Shown here one piece after another: positions 22,678-31,690 of a DNA stretch of 41,085 nt (positions are counted from its first letter, which is position 1; every line of letters starts with the position of its first letter). The notes under the pieces were generated by a model. It made no database searches and was not told the origin of the DNA. It worked only from the letters and a program-made list of their open reading frames with translations. The DNA comes from Litorivivens sp041625495 (GTDB lineage Bacteria; Pseudomonadota; Gammaproteobacteria; Pseudomonadales; Spongiibacteraceae). Both the position numbers and the translations under genes were made by a program. The stretch is from positions 1 to 41,085 of the forward strand of contig NZ_JBFJTH010000012.1 in assembly GCF_041625495.1 (NCBI RefSeq), in the 5' to 3' direction.

Positions 22678-23586
22678 ATGAGTAAAGTGTCGGAAGAGCG
22701 TCTTGTTGATGTCGGCGGCCTTACCCTGAATGTTCAGGAGTTTGGTGACGCTGAACAGCCCGCCCTGGTTTTGATTATGGGGCTTGGCATGCAGATGATC
22801 AGTTGGCCGGACCCGCTGTGTGCGGGCTTGGCTGAACGAGGTTATCGAGTGATTCGATTCGATAACCGGGATTCCGGCCTTTCACAAAAATTTGAGCACC
22901 AGCGCGCGCCCGGTCCGCTGAAGTTGTTGATCAGCCGCAAACTCGGGTTGTCAGTCAAAGTGCCTTACCAGTTGCGGGATATGGCAAGTGATGTGGTCAA
23001 TTTACTTGACGTTTTGCAGATTGGTGCAGCTCATGTAGTGGGTGCGTCGATGGGCGGAATGATCGGGCAATTGGTTGCAGCGCTTTATCCAGAGCGGGTA
23101 ACCAGTCTTACCTCGATCATGTCCACCAGTGGTGCGCGCCAATTACCTCAGCCCAGAGCTGAGGTGCTAAAAGTGTTGATGACGCCCGCTGCACGCAGCG
23201 AGGAAGACTACCTGCGCAACGCGATGCGAACCTGGAGCCTGATAGGCAGCCCCGCATACCCTCCCAATGATGAGGCCCTGCGTGCTCGATTATTGGCCGG
23301 CTATCGCCGCAGTTACTGCCCCGGAGGCACGGCCCGTCAGTTGGCGGCCATCGCAGCGTGCGGCAGTCGCGTGAATGAACTCAAGCGCATTATTGCACCG
23401 ACATTGGTGATTCATGGCAGGGACGATGCGCTGGTGCCAGTCGAGGGTGGCGAAGATACCGCACGACATATTCCGGGTGCCCGTCTCGAGGTGATTGATG
23501 GCATGGGGCATGATCTGCCCGAGCCGTTGTTGTCGGATTTTGTCGAAATGATTGCGGGGCACGCTGGCGCTGCTGTTGCCAACTGA
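22678..23586 (+). CDS. alpha/beta hydrolase
   Basis: A 302-residue hydrolase. The nucleophile elbow is VVGASMGGM (Ser), the acid lies near GRDDALVP and the His in GMGHDLPEP. An MGLGMQ oxyanion-type segment and FDNRDSGLS strand precede them. This pattern is shared with esterases and with polyketide-type hydrolases, so substrate cannot be fixed. AAGGATCGCAATAA precedes the ATG. Its TGA overlaps the ATG of the next gene by one base. Position after the thiolase suggests it could hydrolyse an ester or acyl-CoA for the beta-oxidation set. Confidence 0.9.
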   Translation: MSKVSEERLVDVGGLTLNVQEFGDAEQPALVLIMGLGMQMISWPDPLCAGLAERGYRVIRFDNRDSGLSQKFEHQRAPGPLKLLISRKLGLSVKVPYQLRDMASDVVNLLDVLQIGAAHVVGASMGGMIGQLVAALYPERVTSLTSIMSTSGARQLPQPRAEVLKVLMTPAARSEEDYLRNAMRTWSLIGSPAYPPNDEALRARLLAGYRRSYCPGGTARQLAAIAACGSRVNELKRIIAPTLVIHGRDDALVPVEGGEDTARHIPGARLEVIDGMGHDLPEPLLSDFVEMIAGHAGAAVAN

Positions 23587-23882
23587 TGCTGCATTTGGTG
23601 CTGCATGTGATAGTGCCATTGCTAGTCGCGGTGGTTTTTTATCGCAGCAATTGGCGCAGAGCCTTGCTGATTATGCTGGCAACCATGCTGGTGGATGTTG
23701 ATCATCTACTGGCAGAGCCCGTGTACGACCCGCAGCGCTGCAGTATTGGTTTTCACCCCTTGCATCAGGCGGTGGTTTTTCCTCTGTATCTGGCCTTGTG
23801 TTTCCTGCCACGCACTCGTTTGGTGGGCTTGGGTTTGAGTATTCACATGATCCTTGACGGGGTCGATTGCCTGACCCAGTAA
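23586..23882 (+). CDS. small inner-membrane protein, DUF6122-like
   Basis: A 98-residue membrane protein with about three hydrophobic helices (LHLVLHVIVPLLVAVVFY, ALLIMLATMLVDVDHLL, VVFPLYLALCFLPR). Conserved-looking polar residues sit in the membrane: His near the N-terminus, DVDHLL, the GFHPLHQ motif and HMILDGVDC. The spacing of His and Asp suggests a metal site, as in the DUF6122 and YdjM-like families, but the function is unknown. It is coupled to the hydrolase by a TGATG overlap. Confidence 0.78.
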   Translation: MLHLVLHVIVPLLVAVVFYRSNWRRALLIMLATMLVDVDHLLAEPVYDPQRCSIGFHPLHQAVVFPLYLALCFLPRTRLVGLGLSIHMILDGVDCLTQ

Positions 23883-23955
23883 TTCCTCCGGAGCTTTCTT
23901 TTTCGTTTGCTGGTTGCCGATTTGTGGTGATGCGGGGCCGCTCGCTGGTCGCGCT

Positions 23956-24891
23956 TTACCTTGTCTGATTGGTGGCGGTTGTCGGGCCGATGCCGTGTTG
24001 CAGCAAGTGGTCCAGAAAGCGCGCGCTAACGGGTGTTAGCTGGCGCCGCCGATGGTTGAGTGCGCACCAGGAGCGTCGCAAGGGAAAGCCTTCCACAGTC
24101 AACGCAACCAGCTCGCCGTGGGCGATTTCACGATGGCAAGCATCGCTGGGCAGAATGCTGACGCCAAGCTGCTGCATTACCCCGCTCTTGATAGCCTCCA
24201 GCGAGCCCAGCTGTAAAGTCCGGGACAGTTTCACAGCCCGTGTGGCAGCGTAGTCTTCTATGGCTAGCCGAGTGCCGGATCCGGGCTCGCGCAATAGCAG
24301 GGTCTGCTGCATCAGTTCCAGAAAGCTCAGCGGCTGTCGCCCGGTCAGTGGGTGGCCGGGTGCTGCAACGGCCAGCAAGGGATTGTCGCGCACCGGGGCA
24401 AATTGATAGGTGCGGTCGTTGGGCGGAGAGCCGGTAATCACCAGTTCGTTGCGGTTGTCCGCGAGGCGTTTCAGTACCTGCGCCCGGTTGCCGAAGGCGA
24501 GCTGCACATCGATGGCGGGGTTTTGTTGTAGAAACGGTGCTATCACGCTGGGCAGAAAATACTGGGCGCTGGTTTCGGCGGCGATGGACAGTGTGCCGCG
24601 CACTTCACCTTTCAATTCAGCCAGCTCCATCTCCAGGCTGACCAGGCGTTGTTGCAGATCGCGGGCGGCGCGTTCCAATAGTTTGCCTGCCGGTGTGATC
24701 AGTAGCTGTTTTCCAACGTAGTCAAACAGTGTGTCGTTGACCACCTGTTCGACCTGTCGTATCTGCGCGCTGACGGCAGGTTGTGTCAGGGCCAGATCCT
24801 CAGCGGCGCGCGAATAGCTTTGGAGGCGGCAAACTGCCAGAAAGATTTCGATCTGGCGCAGAGTCAGGCGATGAAGAAATGAGGGCTGCAC
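23956..24891 (-). CDS. LysR-family regulator, divergent from pyruvate carboxylase
   Basis: A 311-residue LysR regulator. The N-terminal helix-turn-helix is LRQIEIFLAVCRLQSYSRAAEDLALTQPAVS in context (key part SYSRAAEDLALTQPAVSAQI), followed by a linker helix and a periplasmic-binding-like effector domain (about 90-300). The start is GTG at 24891 with no clear ribosome binding site. It is transcribed away from pycA-pycB, the same arrangement as the pyc regulator of pseudomonads, so it probably controls those genes and itself through the shared 117-base gap. The effector is unknown. Type is CbbR-like in sequence character. Confidence 0.9.
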   Translation of the reverse strand: MQPSFLHRLTLRQIEIFLAVCRLQSYSRAAEDLALTQPAVSAQIRQVEQVVNDTLFDYVGKQLLITPAGKLLERAARDLQQRLVSLEMELAELKGEVRGTLSIAAETSAQYFLPSVIAPFLQQNPAIDVQLAFGNRAQVLKRLADNRNELVITGSPPNDRTYQFAPVRDNPLLAVAAPGHPLTGRQPLSFLELMQQTLLLREPGSGTRLAIEDYAATRAVKLSRTLQLGSLEAIKSGVMQQLGVSILPSDACHREIAHGELVALTVEGFPLRRSWCALNHRRRQLTPVSARFLDHLLQHGIGPTTATNQTR

Positions 24892-24906
24892 GGCAATGTC
24901 ATTTGT

Positions 24907-24926
24907 CTATAAGTAATTGCTTATAG
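24907..24926. promoter_or_regulatory. LysR-type operator palindrome
   Basis: CTATAAGTAATTGCTTATAG is a 20-base inverted repeat with 18 of 20 positions symmetric. It fits the AT-rich dyad bound by LysR regulators and lies between the divergent lysR and pycA genes. It overlaps the proposed pycA -35. Confidence 0.65.
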
Positions 24927-24945
24927 TAAATCACATTAATATCAA
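24917..24945 (+). promoter_or_regulatory. putative pycA promoter
   Basis: TTGCTT (24917-24922) and TATCAA (24940-24945) are separated by 17 bases, about 65 bases before the pycA ATG. The -35 lies within the LysR-type palindrome. Confidence 0.45.
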
Positions 24946-25008
24946 TTTTTCCTTTCCGGTGGAATGTCTTAGGGTGGGTGCCTGATTCACTCGATTATCG
25001 AGAGCCGC

Positions 25009-26424
25009 ATGATCAAAAAAATTCTGATCGCCAACCGGGGCGAGATAGCTGTCCGCATCGTCCGAGCCTGCGCCGAAATGAATATCCGCTCGGTGGCGGT
25101 ATACACCGACCCGGATCGTTACGCCCTGCATGTGAAGCGGGCTGACGAGGCCCACAGTCTGGGCAGTGACCCGCTGGCGGGCTATCTCAATCCGCACCAC
25201 ATTGTGAACCTGGCGGTTGAAACAGGTTGCGATGCGGTGCATCCCGGTTATGGGTTCCTGTCGGAAAACGCCGAGCTGGCGCGTATCTGTGCGCAGCGAG
25301 GCATTCTGTTTATTGGACCGTCGGCGGACGTGATACATCGTATGGGCGATAAGACCCAGGCCCGTCAGGCCATGGTCAAGGCCGGTGTTCCGGTGACGCC
25401 CGGAAGTGAGGGTAACCTCGCAGACGTGGCCGAGGCCAAGCAGGAAGCCGAGCGTATTGGTTATCCGGTGATGCTCAAGGCAACTTCGGGCGGCGGTGGT
25501 CGGGGTATTCGCCGCTGCGACAACGAAGCCGAACTCGAGCGTAATTATGAGCGTGTGATATCCGAAGCTACCAAAGCGTTCGGGAATGCCGATGTATTTC
25601 TGGAAAAATGCATCGTTAACCCCAAGCACATTGAAGTGCAGGTGCTGGCAGACAGCCATGGCAACGTGGTTCATCTCTATGAGCGCGATTGTTCCATCCA
25701 GCGACGTAATCAAAAGTTGATTGAAATTGCACCGTCACCCCAGCTCACACCCGAGCAGAGGGCCTATGTGGGAGAGTTGGCAGTTACAGCCGCGGAGGCG
25801 GTGGGCTATGAAAATGCTGGCACGGTTGAGTTCCTGCTGTCAGACAATCAAGTCTACTTTATGGAAATGAATACCCGCGTGCAGGTGGAGCACACCATCA
25901 CCGAGCAGATTACTGGGGTGGACATCGTGCGCGAACAGATTCGCATTGCCAGCGGTTTGCCACTTGGCTTTCGTCAGCAGGACATCAGTTACCGGGGCTA
26001 TGCCTTGCAGTTGCGGATTAACGCGGAAGACCCAAAAAACAATTTTCTGCCGAGTTTTGGCAAGATCAGCCGCTACTATGCGCCCGGTGGCCCTGGAGTC
26101 AGGGTTGATACGGCCATCTATACCGGCTACGACATTCCTCCGTATTTCGACTCTATGTGCCTGAAGCTTATTGTCTGGAGTCTGCAGTGGGAAGATGCGC
26201 TGGATCGAGCTGTGCGCGCCCTGAATGACATGCGTCTGCAAGGTATCAAAACCACCGCGCCCTATTATCAGCAAATACTGCAGCACCCTGATTTTCGCTC
26301 AGGTCGTTTCGATACCAGTTTCGTCGATCAACACCCGGAGTTGATGCAGTACTCGGAAAAAAGCCGGCCAGAGGATATTGCCCTGGCTATCGCTACTGCT
26401 ATTGCCGCCTATGCCGGCGTCTAA
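25009..26424 (+). CDS. pycA: pyruvate carboxylase subunit A (biotin carboxylase)
   Basis: The ATP-dependent biotin carboxylase half of a two-subunit pyruvate carboxylase, 471 residues. It begins IKKILIANRGEIAVRI as all biotin carboxylases do, has the ATP-grasp glycine loop KATSGGGGRGIR (about 156-167), the EKCIVNPKHIEVQVL strand and the active-site segment MEMNTRVQVEHTITE. Plain AccC is excluded by context: the next gene is the carboxyltransferase with the biotin domain, 15 bases on, and a LysR gene is divergent. It makes oxaloacetate from pyruvate for anaplerosis. Confidence 0.93.
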   Translation: MIKKILIANRGEIAVRIVRACAEMNIRSVAVYTDPDRYALHVKRADEAHSLGSDPLAGYLNPHHIVNLAVETGCDAVHPGYGFLSENAELARICAQRGILFIGPSADVIHRMGDKTQARQAMVKAGVPVTPGSEGNLADVAEAKQEAERIGYPVMLKATSGGGGRGIRRCDNEAELERNYERVISEATKAFGNADVFLEKCIVNPKHIEVQVLADSHGNVVHLYERDCSIQRRNQKLIEIAPSPQLTPEQRAYVGELAVTAAEAVGYENAGTVEFLLSDNQVYFMEMNTRVQVEHTITEQITGVDIVREQIRIASGLPLGFRQQDISYRGYALQLRINAEDPKNNFLPSFGKISRYYAPGGPGVRVDTAIYTGYDIPPYFDSMCLKLIVWSLQWEDALDRAVRALNDMRLQGIKTTAPYYQQILQHPDFRSGRFDTSFVDQHPELMQYSEKSRPEDIALAIATAIAAYAGV

Positions 26425-26439
26425 TTGTTGGAGAATCTC

Positions 26440-28242
26440 ATGAGTAAGCCTGTACACATTACCGACGTGGTCTTGCGCGATGGTCATCAGTCGCTGATTG
26501 CCACGCGTTTGCGTACCGAAGATATGTTGCCGGTATGCGACAAGCTCGACAGCGTGGGTTTCTGGTCGCTGGAAGTTTGGGGCGGGGCAACCTTTGATGC
26601 CTGTGTACGTTTTCTGAAAGAAGACCCCTGGGAACGCCTGCGGCAGTTGCGTGAGGCGCTACCCAATACGCGGTTGCAAATGCTACTGCGTGGTCAAAAC
26701 CTGCTGGGCTATCGCCACTATGCCGATGACGTGGTTGAAGCCTTTGTCGCAAAATCTGCTGAAAACGGTATTGATGTATTTCGTGTGTTTGATGCGATGA
26801 ACGATGTTCGTAACATCGAAACAGCCATCAGGGCGGTCAAGAAAAGCGGCAAACACGCACAGGGCACGCTGTGCTACACCACCAGTCCGGTGCATACGGT
26901 TCAGGCATTCGTCGAACAGGCAAAAACGATGGCGGGGATGGGCTGCGACTCCATCGCCATCAAGGATATGGCGGGGCTGCTGACCCCGTTTGCTACCGGT
27001 GAGCTGATCGGGGCGTTGAAGGCCGAGCTGGAATTGCCGATCTTTTTGCACAGCCACAATACCTCTGGCCTGGCGGCCTTGTGCCAGCTGAAAGCGATTG
27101 AAAACGGTGTCGACCATATCGACACGGCGCTGTCAGCCTTTGCTAACGGCACCAGTCATCCAGCCACAGAATCGATGGTCGCGGCCCTCAAGGGTACCGA
27201 GTACGACACCGGTCTCGATCTGACGCTGCTCAATGAAATTGCGCGCCACTTTTGGCAGGTTAGAAAGAAGTATCATCAGTTTGAAAGTGAATTTACCCGC
27301 GAAGATGTATCGGTGCAGATCAATCAGGTGCCGGGCGGAATGATGTCCAATCTCGCCAACCAACTGAAAGAGCAGGGTGCGCTCAACCGAATCGACGAGG
27401 TTTTTGCGGAAATTCCGCGGGTGCGGGAAGACCTTGGTTTCCCTCCTCTGGTGACGCCCACTTCACAAATTGTCGGCACCCAGGCCGTGATGAATGTACT
27501 GGCCGGTGCGCGCTACAAAACCCTCACCAATGAAGTGAAACGATATCTCATGGGGCACTACGGCAAAGCGCCGGGGGTGGTCAATGAAGAATTGCGGCGC
27601 AAGGCCGTTGGCAGTGAAGAAGTGATTGAGGTTCGGCCGGCCGACCTGTTGCCGGCGGAGTTGGACAAACTGCGCGCCGACATTGGCGAGTTGGCACGCT
27701 CCGAAGAAGATGTTTTGACTTATGCCATGTTTCCGGATCTGGGCAAGACCTTTCTGGAGCAACGCGCTGCTGGAACTCTGGAACCCGAAGTCCTGCTGCC
27801 CGTGGAGCAGGCGGGGCAGCAGGCAGCCGTTGGCGGTACGCCCACTGAGTTTGTCATTGATGTGCACGGCGAAAGCTATCAGGTGGAAATTACCGGTGTA
27901 GGTGTGAAAGGGACCGGTAAGCGCCATTTTTACCTGACACTCGACGGTGTGCCCCAAGAAGTGGTGTTCGAAGCCATGAATGAATATCAGGCTGAAGGCG
28001 GCAGTGGGCGTAAGCAGGCCTCTAAACCTGGCCATGTGACCACCGGAATGCCTGGCAACATTGTTGAGGTGCTGGTGTCTGTTGGCGATGAAATTAAAGC
28101 CGGCCAGCCGGTGCTGGTGACCGAAGCCATGAAGATGGAGGCCGAAGTACAAGCCACCATAGACGGCACTGTAACAGCGATTCATGTAGCCAAAGGTGAT
28201 CGCGTAACACCGGGCGAAATTCTGGTGGAAATTGAAGCTTGA
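26440..28242 (+). CDS. pycB: pyruvate carboxylase subunit B / oxaloacetate decarboxylase alpha-like (biotin-bearing)
   Basis: The carboxyltransferase and biotin carrier half, 600 residues. The TIM-barrel N-terminus has ITDVVLRDGHQSLIATR (metal and substrate site), DVFRVFDAMND, the carbamylated-Lys region SIAIKDMAGLL and LHSHNTSGLA. A conserved PYC_OADA domain follows, and the C-terminal biotinyl domain carries K565 in EAMKMEAE. ATG at 26440 follows GGAG; the frame also opens at TTG 26425. No beta or gamma subunit of a sodium-pumping decarboxylase is nearby, which supports pyruvate carboxylase. Confidence 0.93.
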   Translation: MSKPVHITDVVLRDGHQSLIATRLRTEDMLPVCDKLDSVGFWSLEVWGGATFDACVRFLKEDPWERLRQLREALPNTRLQMLLRGQNLLGYRHYADDVVEAFVAKSAENGIDVFRVFDAMNDVRNIETAIRAVKKSGKHAQGTLCYTTSPVHTVQAFVEQAKTMAGMGCDSIAIKDMAGLLTPFATGELIGALKAELELPIFLHSHNTSGLAALCQLKAIENGVDHIDTALSAFANGTSHPATESMVAALKGTEYDTGLDLTLLNEIARHFWQVRKKYHQFESEFTREDVSVQINQVPGGMMSNLANQLKEQGALNRIDEVFAEIPRVREDLGFPPLVTPTSQIVGTQAVMNVLAGARYKTLTNEVKRYLMGHYGKAPGVVNEELRRKAVGSEEVIEVRPADLLPAELDKLRADIGELARSEEDVLTYAMFPDLGKTFLEQRAAGTLEPEVLLPVEQAGQQAAVGGTPTEFVIDVHGESYQVEITGVGVKGTGKRHFYLTLDGVPQEVVFEAMNEYQAEGGSGRKQASKPGHVTTGMPGNIVEVLVSVGDEIKAGQPVLVTEAMKMEAEVQATIDGTVTAIHVAKGDRVTPGEILVEIEA

Positions 28243-28341
28243 GGTATGCCCAGCATATCGTAGTTGTTCAACACCACTGTTCAGCAGCGAGTGATCTCAC
28301 TATAGTAGTCGCACTGGATGAAGAACGCGGATTGAGCTCTT

Positions 28342-30021
28342 ATGGCTAACACAAACACCCCCAACGCAGAGCGCGCAGCAGCGAAAACCGGCGCGGGGGT
28401 GTTTTCGCCACTGAATCACACGACGTTTCGCGGCATGTGGTTCAGCAACACCATTACCAATGCTGGCGGCCTGATTCAAAGTGTTGCGGCTGCCTGGGTT
28501 ATGGCAAGTATCTCGACTGCAGATCACGTAGCGCTGGTGCAGACAGCGACCTTTCTGCCGATGGCGCTGTTTGCCCTGCCCGCCGGTGCCATTGCCGATA
28601 TCTACGATCGGCGCAAGGTTCAAATCGTTTTCTTTACGCTGTCGCTGGTAGCTGCGGCGATCATGACGGCGGCCTCTTGGTTCAATCTGCTGACACCCTG
28701 GGTCTTGCTGGGGTTATGTTTTCTGGTCGGTACTGGCGGTGCGCTGGCCGCGCCGGCGCGTGGTGCCTCGGTCGCCGAGCAGGTGCCCAGTGCGCTGATT
28801 CCCCAAGCTGTGGCACTCAACAATATCAGTTATAACCTAGCGCGCAGTGTTGGTCCGGCAGTGGGGGGTATGCTGGTGGCTGCCTTTGGTGCCACGATCG
28901 CATTTGCCGTAAACACGCTGTCGTTTCTACCGATGCTGGAATCCCTGCGGCGTTGGGAGCGGGAGAAGGAAATTTCCCGTTTGCCACCGGAGGGGTTGTT
29001 GCGCTCGGTGAACTCCGGTGTGCGCTATGTGATTAACATGCAGCCGGTGCGACTTGCAGTCTCTCGCGCGTTTGTTCTTTGCCTGTTGGGAGCGGCGCTG
29101 CCGTCCCTGATGCCGTTGATTGCAAAAGATCTGCTCAATGGCACCGCCAGCACGTTTGGTCTTTTGCTGGGTTTTTTCGGAGTGGGCGCGGTGGCGGGCA
29201 TCTTCGTGTTGCAGCCCATGCGCGATCGCTTTGGCAATGAAAAGACGCTGCAGATATGCACCCTTGCGGTGGCCGGCTGTCTGGTTGTACTTGGCTACAG
29301 TCGCACCCAGTGGATTGATTTTGCCGCTTTGCTGGTTGCTGGTCTGGCGTGGATGATGATCACCACCACCATTAGTGTCATGGTGCAGCTGTTTGTGCCG
29401 CGCTGGGTGATGGGACGGGCGATTGCCACGTCTACCGCTGCGATTACGCTGGGGGTTGCAATCGGCTCCTGGGTCTGGGGGTTGGTAGCGCGCGACTATG
29501 GCGTGGTAGTGGCCTTCCAAATTGCGGCGACGACCTTGATCTTTTCCATGGCATTGGGGCGTTTTCTACCTGTCGCAGATCGGGATAACTCCACCGAGCT
29601 GGATGAAGAATCTTTGGATGATCCCGAAGTGAAGCTTGGTATCAGCGGACGCAGCGGCCCGATCACAATTGAATTGCAGTACCGCATTCCGGCTGATAAG
29701 GCGCGTGATTTTTATTACATCATGCGTGAGCAACAGAAAGCGCGGTCACGCAACGGCGCGTATGAATGGTCGTTGTCACGTAATATTGCTGACCCGGAAC
29801 AATGGATCGAGCGTTTCACATGTCCTACCTGGCATGATTATTTGCGCCTGCGTAATCGTCGGACGCTGGAAGACAGTGATCTGCATCGTCGCGCGGCCCA
29901 GCTGCAGATCGGTATGGAGCCGATTAAAGTATTGCGCTGGCTGGATCGTCCGGCTGGATCGGTGCGGCAGAGCGATGACGTCCCGGACCGCGGAGACGAA
30001 ACATTGCAGATTCAGAACTGA
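28342..30021 (+). CDS. MFS transporter (MFS_3/DUF894) with C-terminal ABM-like domain
   Basis: A 559-residue membrane protein. About 10-12 helices cover residues 25-425, with the MFS loop signature AIADIYDRRKVQ between helices 2 and 3. This is the EntS-like MFS_3 family. After the last helix a soluble domain of about 110 residues follows (from GPITIELQYRIPADKARDF to LQIGMEPIKVL), resembling antibiotic-biosynthesis-monooxygenase/dimeric barrel folds; it would lie in the cytoplasm. Export of a small molecule is expected; the cargo is unknown. The gene stands alone and converges on modF. Confidence 0.88.
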   Translation: MANTNTPNAERAAAKTGAGVFSPLNHTTFRGMWFSNTITNAGGLIQSVAAAWVMASISTADHVALVQTATFLPMALFALPAGAIADIYDRRKVQIVFFTLSLVAAAIMTAASWFNLLTPWVLLGLCFLVGTGGALAAPARGASVAEQVPSALIPQAVALNNISYNLARSVGPAVGGMLVAAFGATIAFAVNTLSFLPMLESLRRWEREKEISRLPPEGLLRSVNSGVRYVINMQPVRLAVSRAFVLCLLGAALPSLMPLIAKDLLNGTASTFGLLLGFFGVGAVAGIFVLQPMRDRFGNEKTLQICTLAVAGCLVVLGYSRTQWIDFAALLVAGLAWMMITTTISVMVQLFVPRWVMGRAIATSTAAITLGVAIGSWVWGLVARDYGVVVAFQIAATTLIFSMALGRFLPVADRDNSTELDEESLDDPEVKLGISGRSGPITIELQYRIPADKARDFYYIMREQQKARSRNGAYEWSLSRNIADPEQWIERFTCPTWHDYLRLRNRRTLEDSDLHRRAAQLQIGMEPIKVLRWLDRPAGSVRQSDDVPDRGDETLQIQN

Positions 30022-30024
30022 TCG

Positions 30025-30040
30025 GCCCTGTTTGCAGGGC
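30025..30040. terminator. weak hairpin between convergent genes
   Basis: GCCCTG-TTTG-CAGGGC forms a six-pair stem right after the MFS gene stop. No T run on either strand, so termination is uncertain. Confidence 0.35.
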
Positions 30041-30106
30041 GGGTTCCAAACTTGGCGAGCTGCGCCCCTTGCTACCCGATTCAGTAATGGGCGGTGTCGG
30101 GCACGG

Positions 30107-31555
30107 TTATGACTTTACGATTTCAAACCGTACTTTCTCCGTCGCGCACGCCCGGAACTCGAGCGTATGCTGGATGCACGTGAGAATTTCATCGCCCCGG
30201 TGTGATACCAGCAGCAAAGTGCTATTGCCCGCGGCTATCAGTTTCTCGACCAGTTTTAATACGTAGAAACGGTTGAAGTCGTCCAGGCCTTCGGTCGGTT
30301 CGTCGAGAATAATCAGCGGCGGTTGTTTTATCAGTGCGCGGGCAATCAGCAACAGTTGTTGCTGTCCCATCGACAAACTGCGAAATGGTGTATGCGCGCG
30401 ATCGGTAAGATCCAGTATGTCCAGCCAGGCCATGGCAAGTGCCTTTTCCTTTTCGCCAACGGCGGTATACACCCCAATGGAATCCGTAAGCCCGGAAATG
30501 ACCACCGTTAGGGCACTGGCTGAGGCGCGATAGTCCCGGTGCAGACTCCCGGATACATAGCCGATATGCTTTTTGATCTCCCAGATGCTTTCACCGCTGC
30601 CGCGTTGGAAACCTAGCACATGCATAGTGTTGCGATAACACTGTGGGTGATCTCCGGTGATCAATCCGAGCAGAGTGGATTTTCCACAGCCATTGGGGCC
30701 GTGAATTCGGCTGTGTTCTCCCGGCAGCAGCTGCCAGCTGAAATCGCGGAACTGATAATCGTCGCCGTATTGAACAAACCCATTCTCAATGCGGATCAAA
30801 GCCCTGTCGTTGGGCCAGGCGGGTAACTGGAACTCGGCGGAGCGCGGTGGCAGTTCTGGCAGGCTTTCGCGGTGATTATCCAGATGGCGCCAGACTGCTT
30901 CGAGGTCTGCTGGCCGTTCGCCCTGATAGACCAGTTTGCCTTCATCCAACAGAGCGATGTGTTGGCATTTTTCAATGATATGTGCGGTCTGATTCACCAC
31001 CAGAACAAGCCATTGACCGGCATCTGCCAATGTATTGAGTGCCTCGTGCAGGTGCGCGTAGTTAGTCTGGTCCAATCCCTCGAAGGGTTCATCCAGTATC
31101 AATAAATCGGGCTTTTCGAGCAGGGCGCGTGCCAGCAACGTGCGGCGCCCCTCGCCGCTGCTAAGACGGCGATAACCGCGGTCGAGCAGATGGTCTAGAT
31201 TAAGTGCCTTGCAAGCGTGCTCGTGATCGCTATCCCAGGGCGAAATTTCTTCCAGCAATTGCCGCACCGTGCGGCCTTCGTCCACTTCGTTAATCAGGTC
31301 GCTTTCGTCGCGGTAGAGTTCGTCTTCGTAGAGCGCTTGCTGGGATTCCAGAGAAACCCACAGTACCTTTTCCGGCGACTGTAATATTTGGCCGCTGACG
31401 GGTTTGAGTGCGCCGCTGAGAACTTGCGCAAGCGCACTTTTGCCGGAGGCGTTGGCGCCGAGAATGGTCCAGCAGGTGCCCGGGTCAAGTGTCCAGTTGA
31501 TATCCCTGACGACTGTCTGTCGGCCGTAGGCTATATTGATGTTTTCCAGTTTCAT
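30107..31555 (-). CDS. modF: ModF-like protein with two ABC ATPase domains
   Basis: A 482-residue soluble protein with two ABC domains and no membrane part. Domain 1 has GANASGKSAL, LSSGEGRR and LLILDEPFEGLD; domain 2 has GPNGCGKSTL, LSMGQQQ and LIILDEPTEGLD. The segment RGSGESIWEIKKHIGYVSGS is nearly identical to the one in Escherichia coli ModF, and total length agrees. ModF is associated with molybdate genes but its role is not settled. A molybdenum hydroxylase cluster starts about 1 kb away, though no molybdate permease or ModE is in view. Divergent from the dioxygenase gene. Confidence 0.87.
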   Translation of the reverse strand: MKLENINIAYGRQTVVRDINWTLDPGTCWTILGANASGKSALAQVLSGALKPVSGQILQSPEKVLWVSLESQQALYEDELYRDESDLINEVDEGRTVRQLLEEISPWDSDHEHACKALNLDHLLDRGYRRLSSGEGRRTLLARALLEKPDLLILDEPFEGLDQTNYAHLHEALNTLADAGQWLVLVVNQTAHIIEKCQHIALLDEGKLVYQGERPADLEAVWRHLDNHRESLPELPPRSAEFQLPAWPNDRALIRIENGFVQYGDDYQFRDFSWQLLPGEHSRIHGPNGCGKSTLLGLITGDHPQCYRNTMHVLGFQRGSGESIWEIKKHIGYVSGSLHRDYRASASALTVVISGLTDSIGVYTAVGEKEKALAMAWLDILDLTDRAHTPFRSLSMGQQQLLLIARALIKQPPLIILDEPTEGLDDFNRFYVLKLVEKLIAAGNSTLLLVSHRGDEILTCIQHTLEFRACATEKVRFEIVKS

Positions 31556-31690
31556 AATGCTGCTGATGCCGATAAAGGCGATGGAGTTTACGTTGCTGAA
31601 CTGCGGGCAACAAGTCGAGCCAGATCAACACACGGCCTATCACTGCGTTACACTGGGTGTCCAAATTCAGCGAAGGTGATTGACCTGACC

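Noticed and set aside
31388..31690. N-terminal extension of the dioxygenase gene
   Set aside because: The extra 101 codons run opposite the modF start and give no dioxygenase-like sequence; the ATG at 31691 has a ribosome binding site.
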